64,000 nucleotides of DNA from Tachypleus tridentatus (GCF_004210375.1 NC_134825.1:68687558-68751557); one strand, 5' to 3'; positions 48,560-59,920 are shown, counted from the stretch's first letter. Notes: generated by a model not told the origin, from the letters alone. Numbers and translations: made by a program.

Positions 48560-48755
48560 GGCCCGGCATGACCAGGTGGTTAAGATACTCAACTCCTAAT
48601 CTGAGGGTCGCAGGTTCGAATCCCCGTCACACCAAACGTGCTCGTCCTTTCAGCCGTGGGTGTGTTATATACCTTCTCTTTAGTCTTACACTGCTAAATT
48701 AGGGACGACTAGCGCAGATAGTCCTCGTGTAGCTTCGCGCAAAATTCAAACCAAA
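48560..48755 (+). mobile_element. SINE family A, internally deleted
   Basis: Begins GGCCCGGCATGACCAGGTGG, with the B-box GGTTCGAATCC, then jumps from the GTTATAT segment to TCTTTAGTCTTACACTG, skipping about 70 bases of body. Flanked by CCTATTTAAA and CCTATTTGAAA. Confidence 0.92.
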
Positions 48756-49184
48756 CCTATTTGAAAAGTTGGTTATTTTTCACTGAAAGTTGATTTACGT
48801 GGTTACAAATGCATAATATACGTGATGTTGTTTTGAAAAGTTTCCTTTGTAATCTACCCTTATTAAACACGCTTACACTAAACCTCAGGCACAAAACTAT
48901 CTGGCTAAGATAATTAATAGTTGAAAAAAAAAGTCAGTGCAGCAGTAAACTGTTAAAAACATATATAATTAAATCAAACGCATATAAAATATGTATCTTA
49001 AAATTTGTTTTCGATAAATGGGCATAGAAAAACTTAAGAAACAAAATAATAAAAAAATGTTAATTTAAGAAAAGGAATAAGGATTGTCCAACAAAATACA
49101 GAAACGAATTAATCCAAAATGCAAATATTATATTTTCAAGCCTAAAATTAAGAACTCTTAAAAAATAAACTAGGCTAGCAATAT

Positions 49185-49456
49185 TGTTTGTTTGTTTGTT
49201 TTGAAATTTTGCGCAAAGCTACACAAGGGCTATCTGCGCTAGCCGTCCCTAATTTAGAAGGGTAAGACTAGAGAGAAGGCAACTAGTCATCACCACCCAC
49301 CGCCAACTCTTGAGCTACTCTTTTACCAACGAATAGTTGGATTGACCGTCACATTATAACGCCCCCACGGCTGAAAAGGCGAGCATGTTTGGTGTGATAG
49401 GGATGCGAACCCGCGACCCTCAGATTAAGAGTCTTACGCCTTAACTCACCTGAGCA
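49185..49456 (-). mobile_element. SINE family A, nearly full length
   Basis: Starts in a GTTTG repeat tail at the left and ends in the head at TTAACTCACCTGAGCAA. The final GGCCATGCCGGGCC is missing, so the tRNA-like 5' end is truncated. Confidence 0.9.
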
Positions 49457-49730
49457 AATTTCCATCGAAATCTTGATGTTTTTCTTCAGTAACCAGAGCA
49501 GATCGAAACGATATTCAGAAATTGGTTGATTACTGAGCAGGAGCGAGAATTAGAATATGATAGAGCAAAGAGCAGTCCATATTTCAGGTTTCGTTAAAAT
49601 ATTATTTATTTATTTTACCTTTTGTATTACATCCATAAACAATGACTAACATTCTAAATTAGCAAGAGAAATTCCTAGTAAGTCATCATCTCTATGATGA
49701 TCGTAGAGGTATGTTATAAGGGAGTCAAAG

Positions 49731-49845
49731 GGTTGTTTGTTTTGAATTTCGCGCAAAGCTACTTGAGGGCTATCTGCGCTAGCCGTCCCTAATTTAGCAG
49801 TGTAAGACTAGAGGGAAGGCAGCTCGTCATCACCACCCACCGCTA
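49731..49845 (-). repeat. SINE family A tail half, first unit of a rearranged cluster
   Basis: Contains the tail and the TAGCCGTCCCTAATTTAGCAG body, then breaks off at CACCGC. Preceded by a flank (ATGATCGTAGAGGTATG) that recurs at 50039. Confidence 0.88.
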
Positions 49846-49948
49846 GTAACTCTCACATTTTATCTTTACACATAAAAAATAGCAAAGAATTATCTTCAAA
49901 ACTGTTAGTTTTAAATTATTCACCTATGGGTTATAACGGAGTCAAAGG

Positions 49949-50040
49949 GTTGTTTGTTTTGAATTTCGCGCAAAGCTACTTGAGGGCTATCTTACCAGTG
50001 TAAACGAGGCAGCTAGCGAGACTCTTTTGATTGACCGTGA
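49949..50040 (-). repeat. SINE family A shredded copy, second unit of the cluster
   Basis: Tail sequence, then several internal deletions that leave short body pieces (CCAGTGTAA, GAGGCAGCTAG, ACTCTTTTG, ATTGACCGT). Confidence 0.85.
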
Positions 50041-50061
50041 TGATCGTAAAGGTATGTCAAA

Positions 50062-50312
50062 GGTTTGTTTGTTTTGAATTTCGCGCAAAGCTACACGAGG
50101 GCTATCTTATAAACGACTAGAGGAAGGCAGCTAGTCATCACCACCCACCGCTAACTCTTGGGCTACTCTTTTACCAACGAATAGCGAGATTGACCGTAAC
50201 ATTATAACGCCCCCACGGCTGAAAGGGCGGGAATGTTTGGTGCGACTGGGATTCAAACCCGCGACCCTCGGATTACGAGTCGAACACCTGAACACGCTTG
50301 GCCATGCCGGGC
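50062..50312 (-). repeat. SINE family A, third unit of the cluster
   Basis: Complete at the tRNA-like head (GGCCATGCCGGGC at the right end). A deletion near 50107 removes TAGCCGTCCCTAATTTAGCAG. Confidence 0.9.
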
Positions 50313-51199
50313 ACGAGTCAAAGATACCACACAATAATTTTATCAGTCATTCCCTGTGCTCTGATTAATGCCTCATGTTTAGTATTTCTTTCAGACCATC
50401 ACTGATCAATAGCCAAATTATTTATTGTTTTTATAATTAAAACGACTTTAAGATTCCTTTGAATATCAAAAGCTCTTTAATATCTAATAATAATTTTAAA
50501 ACCAGTTAATTTTTATTAAATTTCACAGAATTGTTTTTTCATCAAGAAATAGATCAAATTTAAAATATATTATTAATTTCCAACAGATTTTCAGACACAT
50601 TTTCTCAATTATTTATTCATCAAATTGATTATGGGCCTATAATTTTATTGATTACAGGGTCTCTATTAGTCACATACAAATATAAATAAAAAGGTGTAAT
50701 CAAAACTCCAGTTAATATCACTATTAAGTGCTGAGATCCTTTATACAATTTACGTGGAACATTTGTGATTTTATGGGTGTTGAGTAGACGAAACATAACA
50801 CTACTGTTATTAGTCCAGCCGACACTTAAAACGACCATGCAAAATTATCTGTAGTTGTTTTTCTCGACTAGGAGATCCACTTCAAGATTCTTAATGATGG
50901 AAAAAGGCATCCAGTACGGTCACCGAAGAAAATGTATTCGGTACAGTAAGAGTATGTTTAAGCGTTGTAAAACCACTAAAACAAATCATTAATTATAAAA
51001 TACATAAACGATAACGTATTTCTGGCTTTTTAAATTATTTTAATGATATCCAAGTCAATTTCACTAGCAACGAATAAAAAGTCCATAAAATATTTCTTCT
51101 TGATTTAATGTTATATTAAAAACCACGCAGTTCATTCAGTTTTGGAAAACAGTAAAAACAAAAGAACAATTGATATAAGAACCATTATGATATAAGTTT
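50313..51199. other. Intergenic, nothing recognised
   Basis: AT-rich sequence between the SINE cluster and the gene relic. The upstream part of that relic, if present, has decayed beyond recognition. Confidence 0.4.
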
Positions 51200-53885
51200 A
51201 AATAAGGGAACAGTCGAAAAATCTACCAGTGGCACGCCGATGATGTTACTATCCAAATTGTCTTTTAAACTTGACAAAACTTCTCTGGCTGTTTTGATTG
51301 GTTACATTATAACCAGTACGTCGGTAAATCACTCAACTTCTTTACACACCACATTCGGTGGGGTTTTTGTTTGTTTTTTGAGAAATTCGAAGATGCTTGT
51401 TAACCACATGCACGAATACTGTGTAACATTTTTGTATGATGAAGTCCAACAGATCAAGAAATCTGTTACCACTGCTGCAACAGATTCACCGCCACTCAGT
51501 CAACAAGGTCAGCATGGTACAGATTATTGCTGATAATTTTGATATATCGTCTCAAAACAGGAAGCTATCTACACATTCTCTAGATTGCGATTTTTATATT
51601 AAACACTTCAATGGTAATAAAATATTTGATATATCGAAGAAAGTAATCACAAGATCTGTACTTCCACTAAAGGTACTGGCAGGTATAACTATCTCGAAGG
51701 AAACGGCCAAAGAAACCGATATTTCCTCCCTGCAAGAGGTGTCCACTATAGGGTGTGTTTTCTTATAGCACAGCCACATCAGGCTATCTGCTGAGTCCAC
51801 AGAGGGGTCCACTATAAATAACTGCTCAGAGTTTAATGGCTACAGAGAGAAGGGTCATCTATCAATGTTAAAGCGAATGCTGTTTAACTGCTTCGCATTG
51901 ACATGACCCCATCCGATGTTGATAACATTGAGTTAAGTTCAATTGTTAACAGCAAAATGTGGTGAGGATTTTACTGTCTTTACAGATGATCTTCAGCTGT
52001 ACGAAGTGGCAGTTAATGTAACACGGACTTATCCTGAATAGTTCGGCAACGTTGTCATGAAACTCGATGCCATTCGCATACTTATGAGTTTTGTAGGATC
52101 AGTAGGTCTTTCCTAAGCAATGGGATCTACCTTTAGTAGTGTCGCAAAAATGTTGAACAGAAGAAAGTTTCCTTAAAATATCAGAACTTTACAACTAGTT
52201 GCAGAGGAACTGCTTAGACCACTGTTCGTTGATATGAATGGTATAAAGGATCTAGCTGTTCTGAAAGAGCTGGCAAATAGGAGTAGAACAACATGAGTAT
52301 GGGCGGACTGTGTTATAATGGATGTGCTTATTATGATGTTGTATATCAGAGCAGTGAGAAAAAAATGGTGTTTACATCTCGAAGCAGTAAAGAGCATGCT
52401 ATCTTATTTCTTCGCAGCTGGACACGTGAACTATGCCTGTTAAGGATTGTACTACCTTCGATCAATGGAATCCATGCCACGTTTGGAAACATTCTTTGAA
52501 GGAGAGAATATTATGTGCCATATCACAGGAATCTGGAATTGTACCTGGAGCGATATTTTTATTGAAACTACCTTTATAAGATACGGACATGGGAAGAGCG
52601 ACATCGTGGGTATTACCCTGAAACTGGAAACACTGAAAATATGAGGGCTTAGTCTTCATATCTGCAGTAAACACGAAGAGAACTTATCTAAGCTGGACGC
52701 TAAAGACGACCAAACTATTCAAGAAACACAAAAAGAAGAAATGAAAGGAAGAATTGCTGCAGATCTTGCTGAGAGGGAATCAATATGTAAGAAGCTAGAA
52801 ATGTGTATTAATCTCCTTGATCCCACAAATCACACGTTGGAGATAGTTAATACTGTCAGTGGAAAGGTATCGCCACAGTCTGCCAGCGTAGACAAAGGAA
52901 TCGAGTTTGGATGTAAACAAATGAGTGTTTGAAGATGCTTGGCCAGGAAGTTTAAATGAGAAACTAAGTCAGACTGCAGTTACACAATCTATGTCAAAAA
53001 AGAATGTGCAAGTTGGAGATGCCAAAATATTTGACACAAATCTTATCTATTCAAGGGTAGTTATACAGAAAACTAGCTCCCGTGAAGTCAATGTTAAGAG
53101 AATACTCTCACACGAGTTGTCAGCTGCTCCTATATTAATGTTTAATGATATAGAAGACATGAGAATTGCGATAGCAGTCTGTTCTAAAGAAAATTCTTCA
53201 AAAGGATTTGTCTGTCAAAGTCGAAACAGATTACATGTACAATTACAGATGGACAGATGATTTTTTTAAAATTTACTTTAACCTGTGAACTGTGAAGGGT
53301 GTCGTCAAAAATTATGTTGAAAAAAACTTGTTGAAGTTGACACGTATCTTGTGTTTGATAGATACAAACCATTCAGCACCAAAAGCGTCACGTGATCTGG
53401 TCGAGATACACAAGCCATAAGAGCCCAAAAACTTTTAGTTTCAATGCAGCTATCGCCTTAAAATATATTTCTAACAGTCGCTGAAAATAAATACCAACTT
53501 ATTGCAATCATTTGTAATTAATTCACCAGCAACAAAACACTTCGAAATTCACACACATACAGAATCACAAGCTGGTGATAACTATTGAAGACAACACTCC
53601 TGTTGACGTAAGTAAAAGTGTTGTTATAAGAATGGATGATATAAAGATTTCTCATGAAGAAACAGATAACATTCTAGCACAACAAATAATGACAGCTATC
53701 CAAGAAAACCATTAAGGTATGTCTGTTATTTCATAAGATACATATGTTTTTATTTTGTTATTGTATCACTATCTGTACCGCAATAATTCATCCCTTTGTT
53801 GATGGAGTCTCTTGTGAAAGAAGTAGTTGTTGAGGATATCAAGGCCACTGTCAAAAACAATATAACCATAATACCCTATTGTTAT
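51200..53885 (+). pseudogene. Decayed gene for a large uncharacterised protein, 5' part (PIN/FEN1-like C-terminal region)
   Basis: Successive frames, broken by stops and shifts, read as one colinear protein. Landmarks: LSFKLDKTSLAVLIGYIITSTS (51255), VSMVQIIADNFDISSQN (51515), SVLPLKVLAGITIS (51655), FFAAGHVNYA (52415), LYYLRSMESMP, IFIETTFIRYGHGKSDIVGITLK (52550), RESICKKLEMCINLLDP (52780), IYSRVV...SSREVNVKRILSHEL (53045), YLVFDRYKPF.TKSVT (53345), IEDNTPVDV (53590) and MSVIS.DTYVFILLLYH (53720). From recall, this is a widespread, repetitive, functionally undefined protein of spiders, molluscs, corals and fish. The D.D.VFVLL block resembles PIN/FEN1-like nucleases. The frame is disrupted many times, so this is a relic. 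Function unknown. Confidence 0.6.
51741..51816 (-). mobile_element. 5'-truncated SINE (family B) insertion with 10-bp target duplication
   Basis: The 10-mer GTCCACTATA is present at 51741-51750 and again at 51807-51816. The 56 bp between, read on the minus strand, is the SINE-B tail (GACTCAGCAGATAGCC, TGTGGCT, TATAAGAAAACACACCC). It interrupts the coding relic between ISSLQEVSTI and the EFNGY segment. Confidence 0.8.
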
Positions 53886-54579
53886 GTACTTTAATTTTAT
53901 TTCGGACGAGTATCTGATTTATTTTTACATTACATAACGTACGTTATGTATTAATACTTTAAATAATCAGAATTTTAATTTGATATTAATAGTTAATTAA
54001 ATGTTACTATTAAATTTATGCCATTTGCCAACAACATTGATACACACATTTTCCTTTTTTAACACAAATATATTTTAATGTACAAACATAAAAAACAATA
54101 CAATATATAATAACAGTTAATACTAACAGTTATTTAAAATGATGATTTATACACAGTTTTTTACAAACTTGCAGACAATACTGAGTTTTATATCCAGTCA
54201 ACAACTAAATATTTTATCGAGGATTCAGGTCCACGACGAACAAATTAATTCTGAGCTGGTTTTGTCAACTACGCTTAAGCTAGCGAACTGTTATTTCTTG
54301 ATTGGCCTCAAACCGGGTACAAGATGGCTTCTTCCAGCGAAGGTATTTAATGTCCTCGTAGAAATTCTAACATTCGGATTAATGCACTAAAGTTGAATGG
54401 GTTGTAATGTTCAAACTCCATAACTTTCCTAGTCCATCCTGTAGTTTTTATAATTAATAGACGTAATCACAATTATAAGTTCCTTGTAGCTGTCTAATAA
54501 TATTCTCTTCTTGACATGTTACTTTTATACAAATCACACGAGTATTAAGAACATTCACCAATGTCCACTTGCAACAATA
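53886..54579. other. Unassigned insert between relic and hAT left end
   Basis: The gene relic loses similarity at about 53885 and resumes only at 57816. Without the hAT and its target duplication, about 870 bp remain (53886-54579 and 57647-57815). They hold no recognised coding text, so another insertion or an intron is likely. Confidence 0.4.
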
Positions 54580-54749
54580 TTCTAGAGGAGGGGGTGTGCA
54601 ACATTTTTCGTCGGTGGGCCATATAACCAACTTCATCAATCAAGCGGGGCCACTTAAAAAACAAGCTTATTCGTGTACATGCACAATAAATTAAAAAAAT
54701 TCTCAAAATGCAAGCAATAATATTTTATATTTTTGCATGAGTGATCATT

Positions 54750-56542
54750 TTAGTGCGACACTTGAAATTTAGAGTCCTTGCAGAACTTGTCAATATCAGC
54801 TTTGACAGAAGTGGTTGCCACTCTTAACTGACTGGTCAAATGTTCATCAGTCAGCTGACTTCTACATTTGGTTTTGATGAGCTTCATTTTGGAGAAAAAT
54901 TGCTCACAGCAGTAGGTGCTACCAAAAAAGGGAGGCAATTCTTTGTGCATGACGGGACAAATTGGGAAACTTTTCACGTACACAGAGTTTGTAAAAGTCT
55001 AGCAAACTGTTTTCAGAGAATTTCCTTTTAGTGTCCATGTCAGCCTGCAGTTCAATGAGTTCCATTTGGCAATCATCAGGACTGTCTTCCACTGCCAAAT
55101 CAAAAGGTTGAGCGAACAATTTCAATCTAATTTCAGTTTGTCTGAAATCTGGAAATCTGTTTGCAAACTCATCACGCAGCTTTTGTACACTGGTTCCATA
55201 TTTGGTGCAATCCAGATTAGGAAATTCCAGTTTCCTGGTTGCAAGACATGTAAAATGGGTCAATATGGCTCTTCTCAACTGAACCTGGAAAAGTTCCAAT
55301 TTCTTCTCAAAAGCACAAATATGCTCAAACAACTTATTCACAAGTTGACTTTTCCCTTGTAGTTTTAAGTTTAAATCAGACAGATGCTGTGTAATGTCTG
55401 TGAGGAATGCTAAGTCATTCAGCCAGTTCTCATTGCTCAAGAAGTCCACATTCTGACGTTTGCTCTCCATGAAGAACTTAATCTCCTCTCGCAGATTCCA
55501 GAATCTCTTCAAAGTAGCAGCTCTACTAAGCCAACGTACAGCAGAGAAGTACAAAACATCTGAATACTCACTGTCCAGCTCATCTAAAAAAAGTTTTAAA
55601 TTGTCGATGATTTAATCCTCGTGTTCGAATATAATTTACGCATTGGACGACATTTTTCATGACTTCTGCAAAATCCAGAACTTTGGTGCACAAGCTCTCT
55701 TGGTGAATAATGCAATGGCTTACAACTACGTCTTGTGCTCCAATTGCAGTTAGAAATTTCTTGGTGAATCCATTTGTCCTACCTGTCATGGAAGGAGCAC
55801 CATCTGTTGTAACACCACATAATTTATAAGGATTCAGTTCAAACTTTTCTACAACCTTAAGCACTTGTTCACAAATATCCTGTCCTGTGGTTGTGGAGGA
55901 AAGGCTTGCCATATCTAAAAACTCTTCGAAAACATCAAAGCCTGCAGTAACAGCTCTGATGAAAATGACAAGTTGGGATGTGTCATTGATATCAGTGCTT
56001 TCATCCAAAGCCAGACTGAAAGCTTCACACGAATTCAATCTCTCTTTCAAAGTTTCTTTGATGTCCTCTGAAGATCTTTTGTCCTGCGTGAGACAGTGAA
56101 GCGGGAAAGGCTAGTTCGCTCCACCAAATATTTTTTCTCTGGACATGCATATTCTGTGAATATTGTTAAACAATTTTTTAATAAATTCTCCATCACTGAA
56201 AGGCTTTCCCTTTTTTGCCATACATTTACAAAGCTTAAAACTCAGTTTTGTCACCAGTTCTGAATTTTTCTTGAAAGTGGTAAAACACCTTGTTGCTTTT
56301 CAATGGATGTTTTAAATGTTCAATTTGTCCTTTCGTGCCTGACCAACAATTTCATCAAACTGGGAGGAGTGCTTAGTTGCGTAATGTCGCTTAATATTGT
56401 ACTCTTTCATGACTGCAATTGTAGTTTGACAGACGAGGCAGACAACACCTTGATTATGTGGGACAACAAGATATTTTGTGCACCATTCACTGTTGAATAA
56501 CCTTCCCTCATCATCAATTTTTCGTTTCTTAACTGCTGACAT
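54750..56542 (-). pseudogene. hAT transposase, Charlie/GTF2IRD2-like, frameshifted
   Basis: Starts at the ATG at 56542 (MSAVKKRKIDDEGR). A BED-like zinc finger follows (LVCQ ... RHYATKH, about aa 25-55). The catalytic core shows FSLALDESTDI near 56010 and LCGVTTDGAPSMTGR near 55810. The C-terminal hAT dimerisation region WSTYCCEQFFSKMK...SQLTDEHLTSQLRVA is at 54930-54800, ending at TGA/TAA near 54750. A stop near 56312, a stop/shift near 56100, a shift near 55570 and another near 54930 break it into four frames. Resembles transposases annotated as GTF2I-repeat-domain protein 2-like. It would bind the terminal repeats and cut and paste the element; this copy cannot. Confidence 0.88.
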
Positions 56543-56712
56543 TTTACTAGCCCTGAAATCAAAACAAAAATTATTCTCACGAAAATAGCAAAGTAGAAAA
56601 AACATAGAATTTATTTACACATGGAACCTCTTATGGACAGAAACACATGTTTCTAAATTGGCATCCCGATCATAGCCTTCCGGTACTTAAATTAATTGAG
56701 AATAGCAAAATA

Positions 56713-57161
56713 CAGTGTGACCTCGCCTATTCGCGGTTCGCCATTCGCGGCCCCGCATATTCGCGGGTTATGCGCGAACTGCGTTTTGTAGGTCACAGAG
56801 ACTGAAAGGGCTTTTCGAGGAGATTTCTGTTGTATTTACTCAATCAAGCCGTTTTATCAATTGTCGTCTTCACCAAACAAGATTGGACTGCTATTGGCTG
56901 ACTGCCTCAGCTTCCCAACAACGCAAACGGCAAAGCACAGCCCGGTAACGCACGGTACAATTTAGTGAAATACATAACAGTATGCAATATTGCTACATTA
57001 TTACTGCATCAATGAGTATAAGTATCATTAGTGTTTGGGAAGCATTTCATATAGTATATAATCGCATACATATACGTTTTAAAACTGCGTCCAATATTCG
57101 CGGTTTTCGCTATTCGCGGGAGGGTAAAGAACGTAACCCCGCGAATAACGAGGTCACACTG
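56713..57161. mobile_element. pogo/Tigger-like MITE nested in the hAT element
   Basis: A TA dinucleotide on both sides (56711-56712 and 57162-57163). Termini are CAGTGTGACCTCG.. and the matching ..CGAGGTCACACTG, with subterminal TATTCGCGG repeats in both orientations. TA duplication and CAGT..CCTCG..TTCGCGG ends are characteristic of pogo/Tigger elements. 449 bp, no transposase, so non-autonomous. It lies between the hAT right end and the transposase start. Confidence 0.88.
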
Positions 57162-57815
57162 TACATAGAATCAGATGCATCTGAAAGCAAAAATTTTAAT
57201 AAATTCAGTAAAGTCACAACAATATGCTAAATAATAATCAATTTACCTTCAATCTCTTGTAGTAACTGTAAAAGGTAATAAAATTTTCACCAATAATGAA
57301 TGACAGACAGCAGAGGTTAGGGAAAATTGTCGCCAGCGGGCGAAGGCGAGGTTCAGGACATGACGTTGAGTCGTAGACAATAGTGCTAGTGCACGTCACC
57401 TATTAATGCCCTAAGGAGGCCGACCAATCGAATTCGGCCTGCTCCTCTCTAGCAAAGATAATTTTAGAAGTTTGTCGAGTCGAAGCCTGGGAATCCCGTA
57501 GGATCGATGCTTTTAAAAATATTCCATTTGCGTTGGATTACAGATCAGGCCACATGGTTAGATTACAACAACTAGGGCCACACTAAATGGCTTGGCGGGC
57601 CGGGTTGTGGCCCGCGGGCCGCCTGTTGCACACCCCTGTTCTAGAGCGTTTTCGTAAACAAATATTGCTTCTACAATTTTCGAGAATAGGCGAGACTTGC
57701 GCAATACAGCCAAGATTAAACGTCACATGCAGAAAAGAAAACCATACAGAAACAAGCGTAGGCACTAAAATAATTGTACAATAGTAAATCTGTTACACTA
57801 TCTAATAGCTAGCTG

Positions 57816-58315
57816 CTCACATGCTAAGAGTGATACTGAAGCATGCTATTTAGGTATCAGGAAAGAAGCCGCGCTGAAAACCCTGAATGTTGGACACACA
57901 CTAAAGCATGAAAGAGTACAAAGCATGTCTGAGGCTTGACGAAAATCATGGGCAACAAATGTGGGAAGAGCCTTTACATTCGCTTAAAAGTTAAATTCAC
58001 TGCCACCAAAAACAGAGTCGTTAATTGAAAACGTGAGACGTGCTCGTCTTCAGGGTTGTGTCTGATGAAGTGCTCTGGAATAAAATCCACCAGATTTGGA
58101 TCCTTTTGATTTTGGGTAATTACATGATGATGCTGAAAGGTCCCTTATTCCGGATAGTCCCAATAATAGTTCCACTTGCACCGCAAGATATACTCAAGCT
58201 AATGAAATGCTCGTGCGACAGGTAAGAGCCATGTGCTTCCATGAGATGTAATTGTAACTAGAGCTGTATTTTCCTGCACAATATTCTGTGCCAGGGTAGT
58301 GAAAACTATTTCAAT
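57816..58315 (+). pseudogene. Decayed gene for the same uncharacterised protein, 3' part (CXC-like C-terminus)
   Basis: The plus-strand reading (with stops) gives SDTEACYLGIRKEAALKTLNVGH, SEA.RKSWATNVG, KLNSLPPKTESLIENVRRARLQG, NPPDLDPFDFG, then VPLAPQDILKLMKCSCDR, PC..MRCNCN and LCQGSENYFNE. It continues, in the order known for this family from recall, directly from where the 5' part stops at 53885 (IKATVKNN). The Cys pattern CSC...C...CNC...C resembles a tesmin/TSO1 CXC-type metal-binding tail. The two parts are separated by a complete hAT insertion plus about 870 bp of unassigned sequence. Confidence 0.6.
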
Positions 58316-58784
58316 GAACAAACAAAAATTAATCAGTGATTATATGACATATACATACGAAAAGAATATTGAATTGACAGTACAGTTTTTAGACGTTTAG
58401 TAACGTAATTTACACAAAACATAACCTTTTATTTGTTTTATCTAGAAGCTATTGGTAAACTAGAGGTATTAATGGTATCAGATATTTATCATGTATGAAC
58501 GTTATGTATAACAAACGCATCCATTTAATTACCCAGTATAACTAATTTTGAATGAAAAATAAACTATATACTAACATATTTATGCTTAGTAATGTAATGT
58601 AAATCTACAATGTTCAAATTTAAAAAAATATTACAACTTTTCACGCGTATTTTGGAACTATACTATATCATTTGAATTTAGTTGTACATATATATTAACT
58701 TGTCTAAATACATTTGTATTTAACTATATAAAACATGAGGTGTTTAATCATTTGTAACGTATATTTCGAGATAAAACTTAAGCA

Positions 58785-58880
58785 AATAATATATTTTATT
58801 ATATGAAAATTATTATTTATTATATTATTTATATTATTTTATTATATTATTTATTATAATTAATATTTATTATATGTAAA
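58785..58880. repeat. Low-complexity AT tract (TTATTATAT-type)
   Basis: About 95 bases of only A and T apart from a few G residues, built from ATTATT/TATATT words. It is immediately followed by the insertion site of the chimeric SINE. Confidence 0.85.
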
Positions 58881-59224
58881 TTCCGGCCTGGCATGGCCAA
58901 GCGCGTATGGCGTACGACTCGTAATCCGCGGGTTCGCGCCCGCGTCGCGTCAAACATGCTCGCCCTCCCAGCCGTGGGGGCGTTATAATGTGATGGTCAA
59001 TCCTACTATTCGTTGGTAAAACAGTAGCTCCAGAGTTGGCGGTGGGTGGTGATGACTAGCTGCCTTCCCTCTGGTCTTACACTACTAAATTAGGGACGGC
59101 TCGGTGCAGTGGGCTAACAACCTACTCACTTAAATACCTGTTGAAGAATCCGCAAGCGATTGCGGCCCTATGTTCCTGGATGGAATCTCTTGGTGATAAC
59201 TAACTAACTAACATATGTAAATTC
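58872..59224 (+). mobile_element. Chimeric SINE with perfect 12-bp target duplication
   Basis: ATATGTAAATTC occurs at 58872-58883 and 59213-59224. The element between (58884-59212) has the family A head and body up to TAGGGACGGCT. It then switches to a different 3' tail (CGGTGCAGTGGGCTAACAAC..., ending in TAAC repeats) instead of the usual GCGCAGATAGCCCTCG..CAAA tail. Since one duplication encloses both halves, they were inserted as one unit. Confidence 0.93.
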
Positions 59225-59604
59225 ATCTACAATTAATGCTTTTTAACATTCAAAATCTCAAAAGGGTCTTAAGCCTTATGTTTATTAATTTCAGATATGA
59301 AATATCAATTTCAGTATTTTTGCGGCCTCATTGGAAGCCACTTTGTTTTTTCAAAATGTCCATTAATGACAGAGTGTTATCATCATGTTTCATGGTCTAT
59401 CTGTTATCCAGACATAATATCAGCAAAACAGGTAAACTATATACCACTTTGCAAGGTCCAGATAGGATGCCTTATTTATCGCCCCAATTATATGATGTAA
59501 TTACTTAAGATGTATACTCAATTGATAATAGTATAAAAACAATTTTAAACTCGACTTATATACTCAGTAAAATTTAATAATATTTATTCGCACTTCCCCA
59601 GTTT

Positions 59605-59715
59605 TCCCCCGCTGGTACAGCAGTAAGTATACAGATTTACAACGCTAAAATCAGGGTTCGATTCCCCTTGGACTGAGCAGGTAGTCCGCTGTGGCTTTGC
59701 TATAAGAAACTACAC
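59605..59715 (+). mobile_element. SINE family B copy
   Basis: CCCCCGCTGGTACAGCAGTAAG, ACAACGCTAAAATCAGGGTTCG (B-box GGTTCGATTCC), GTGGCTTTGCTATAAGAAAC. Confidence 0.85.
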
Positions 59716-59920
59716 ATTCGCCTCATGTTTTTAACCTTTGCTGCGATAGTACATAATTTCATTTTAACCATATTTGTAAGAGCTCACACTTACCTTGGAT
59801 ACACCTACTCCCACTTCATCTTTAATAAATCAAACTTTAACTATATATTGAAAATTTTAATGTAAATTTTTAGATTTACTATTGACTTTGTAATTTTACG
59901 TTAGTTAATTTCCTGAAAAT

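Larger units (their letters stand above)
54588..57638 (-). mobile_element. Complete hAT DNA transposon with 8-bp target duplication
   Basis: The 8-bp TTCTAGAG flanks both ends (54580-54587 and 57639-57646), the length expected for hAT elements. The terminal inverted repeats are GAGGGGGTGTGCAAC on the left and, read inward, CAGGGGTGTGCAAC on the right, followed by a GC-rich GGCCCGCGGGCC subterminal segment. The 3051-bp element encodes a broken transposase on the minus strand and carries a nested 449-bp MITE at 56713-57161. It lies within the 51.2-58.3 kb gene relic. Confidence 0.92.

Noticed and set aside
51240-51768. Two overlapping plus-strand ORFs that look like intact genes
   Set aside because: They are adjacent frames of one frameshifted relic, and the downstream homology contains many stops.
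54139-54390. 83-codon plus-strand frame next to the hAT left end
   Set aside because: No recognised motif. Not part of the hAT (outside the target duplication) and does not match the gene relic.
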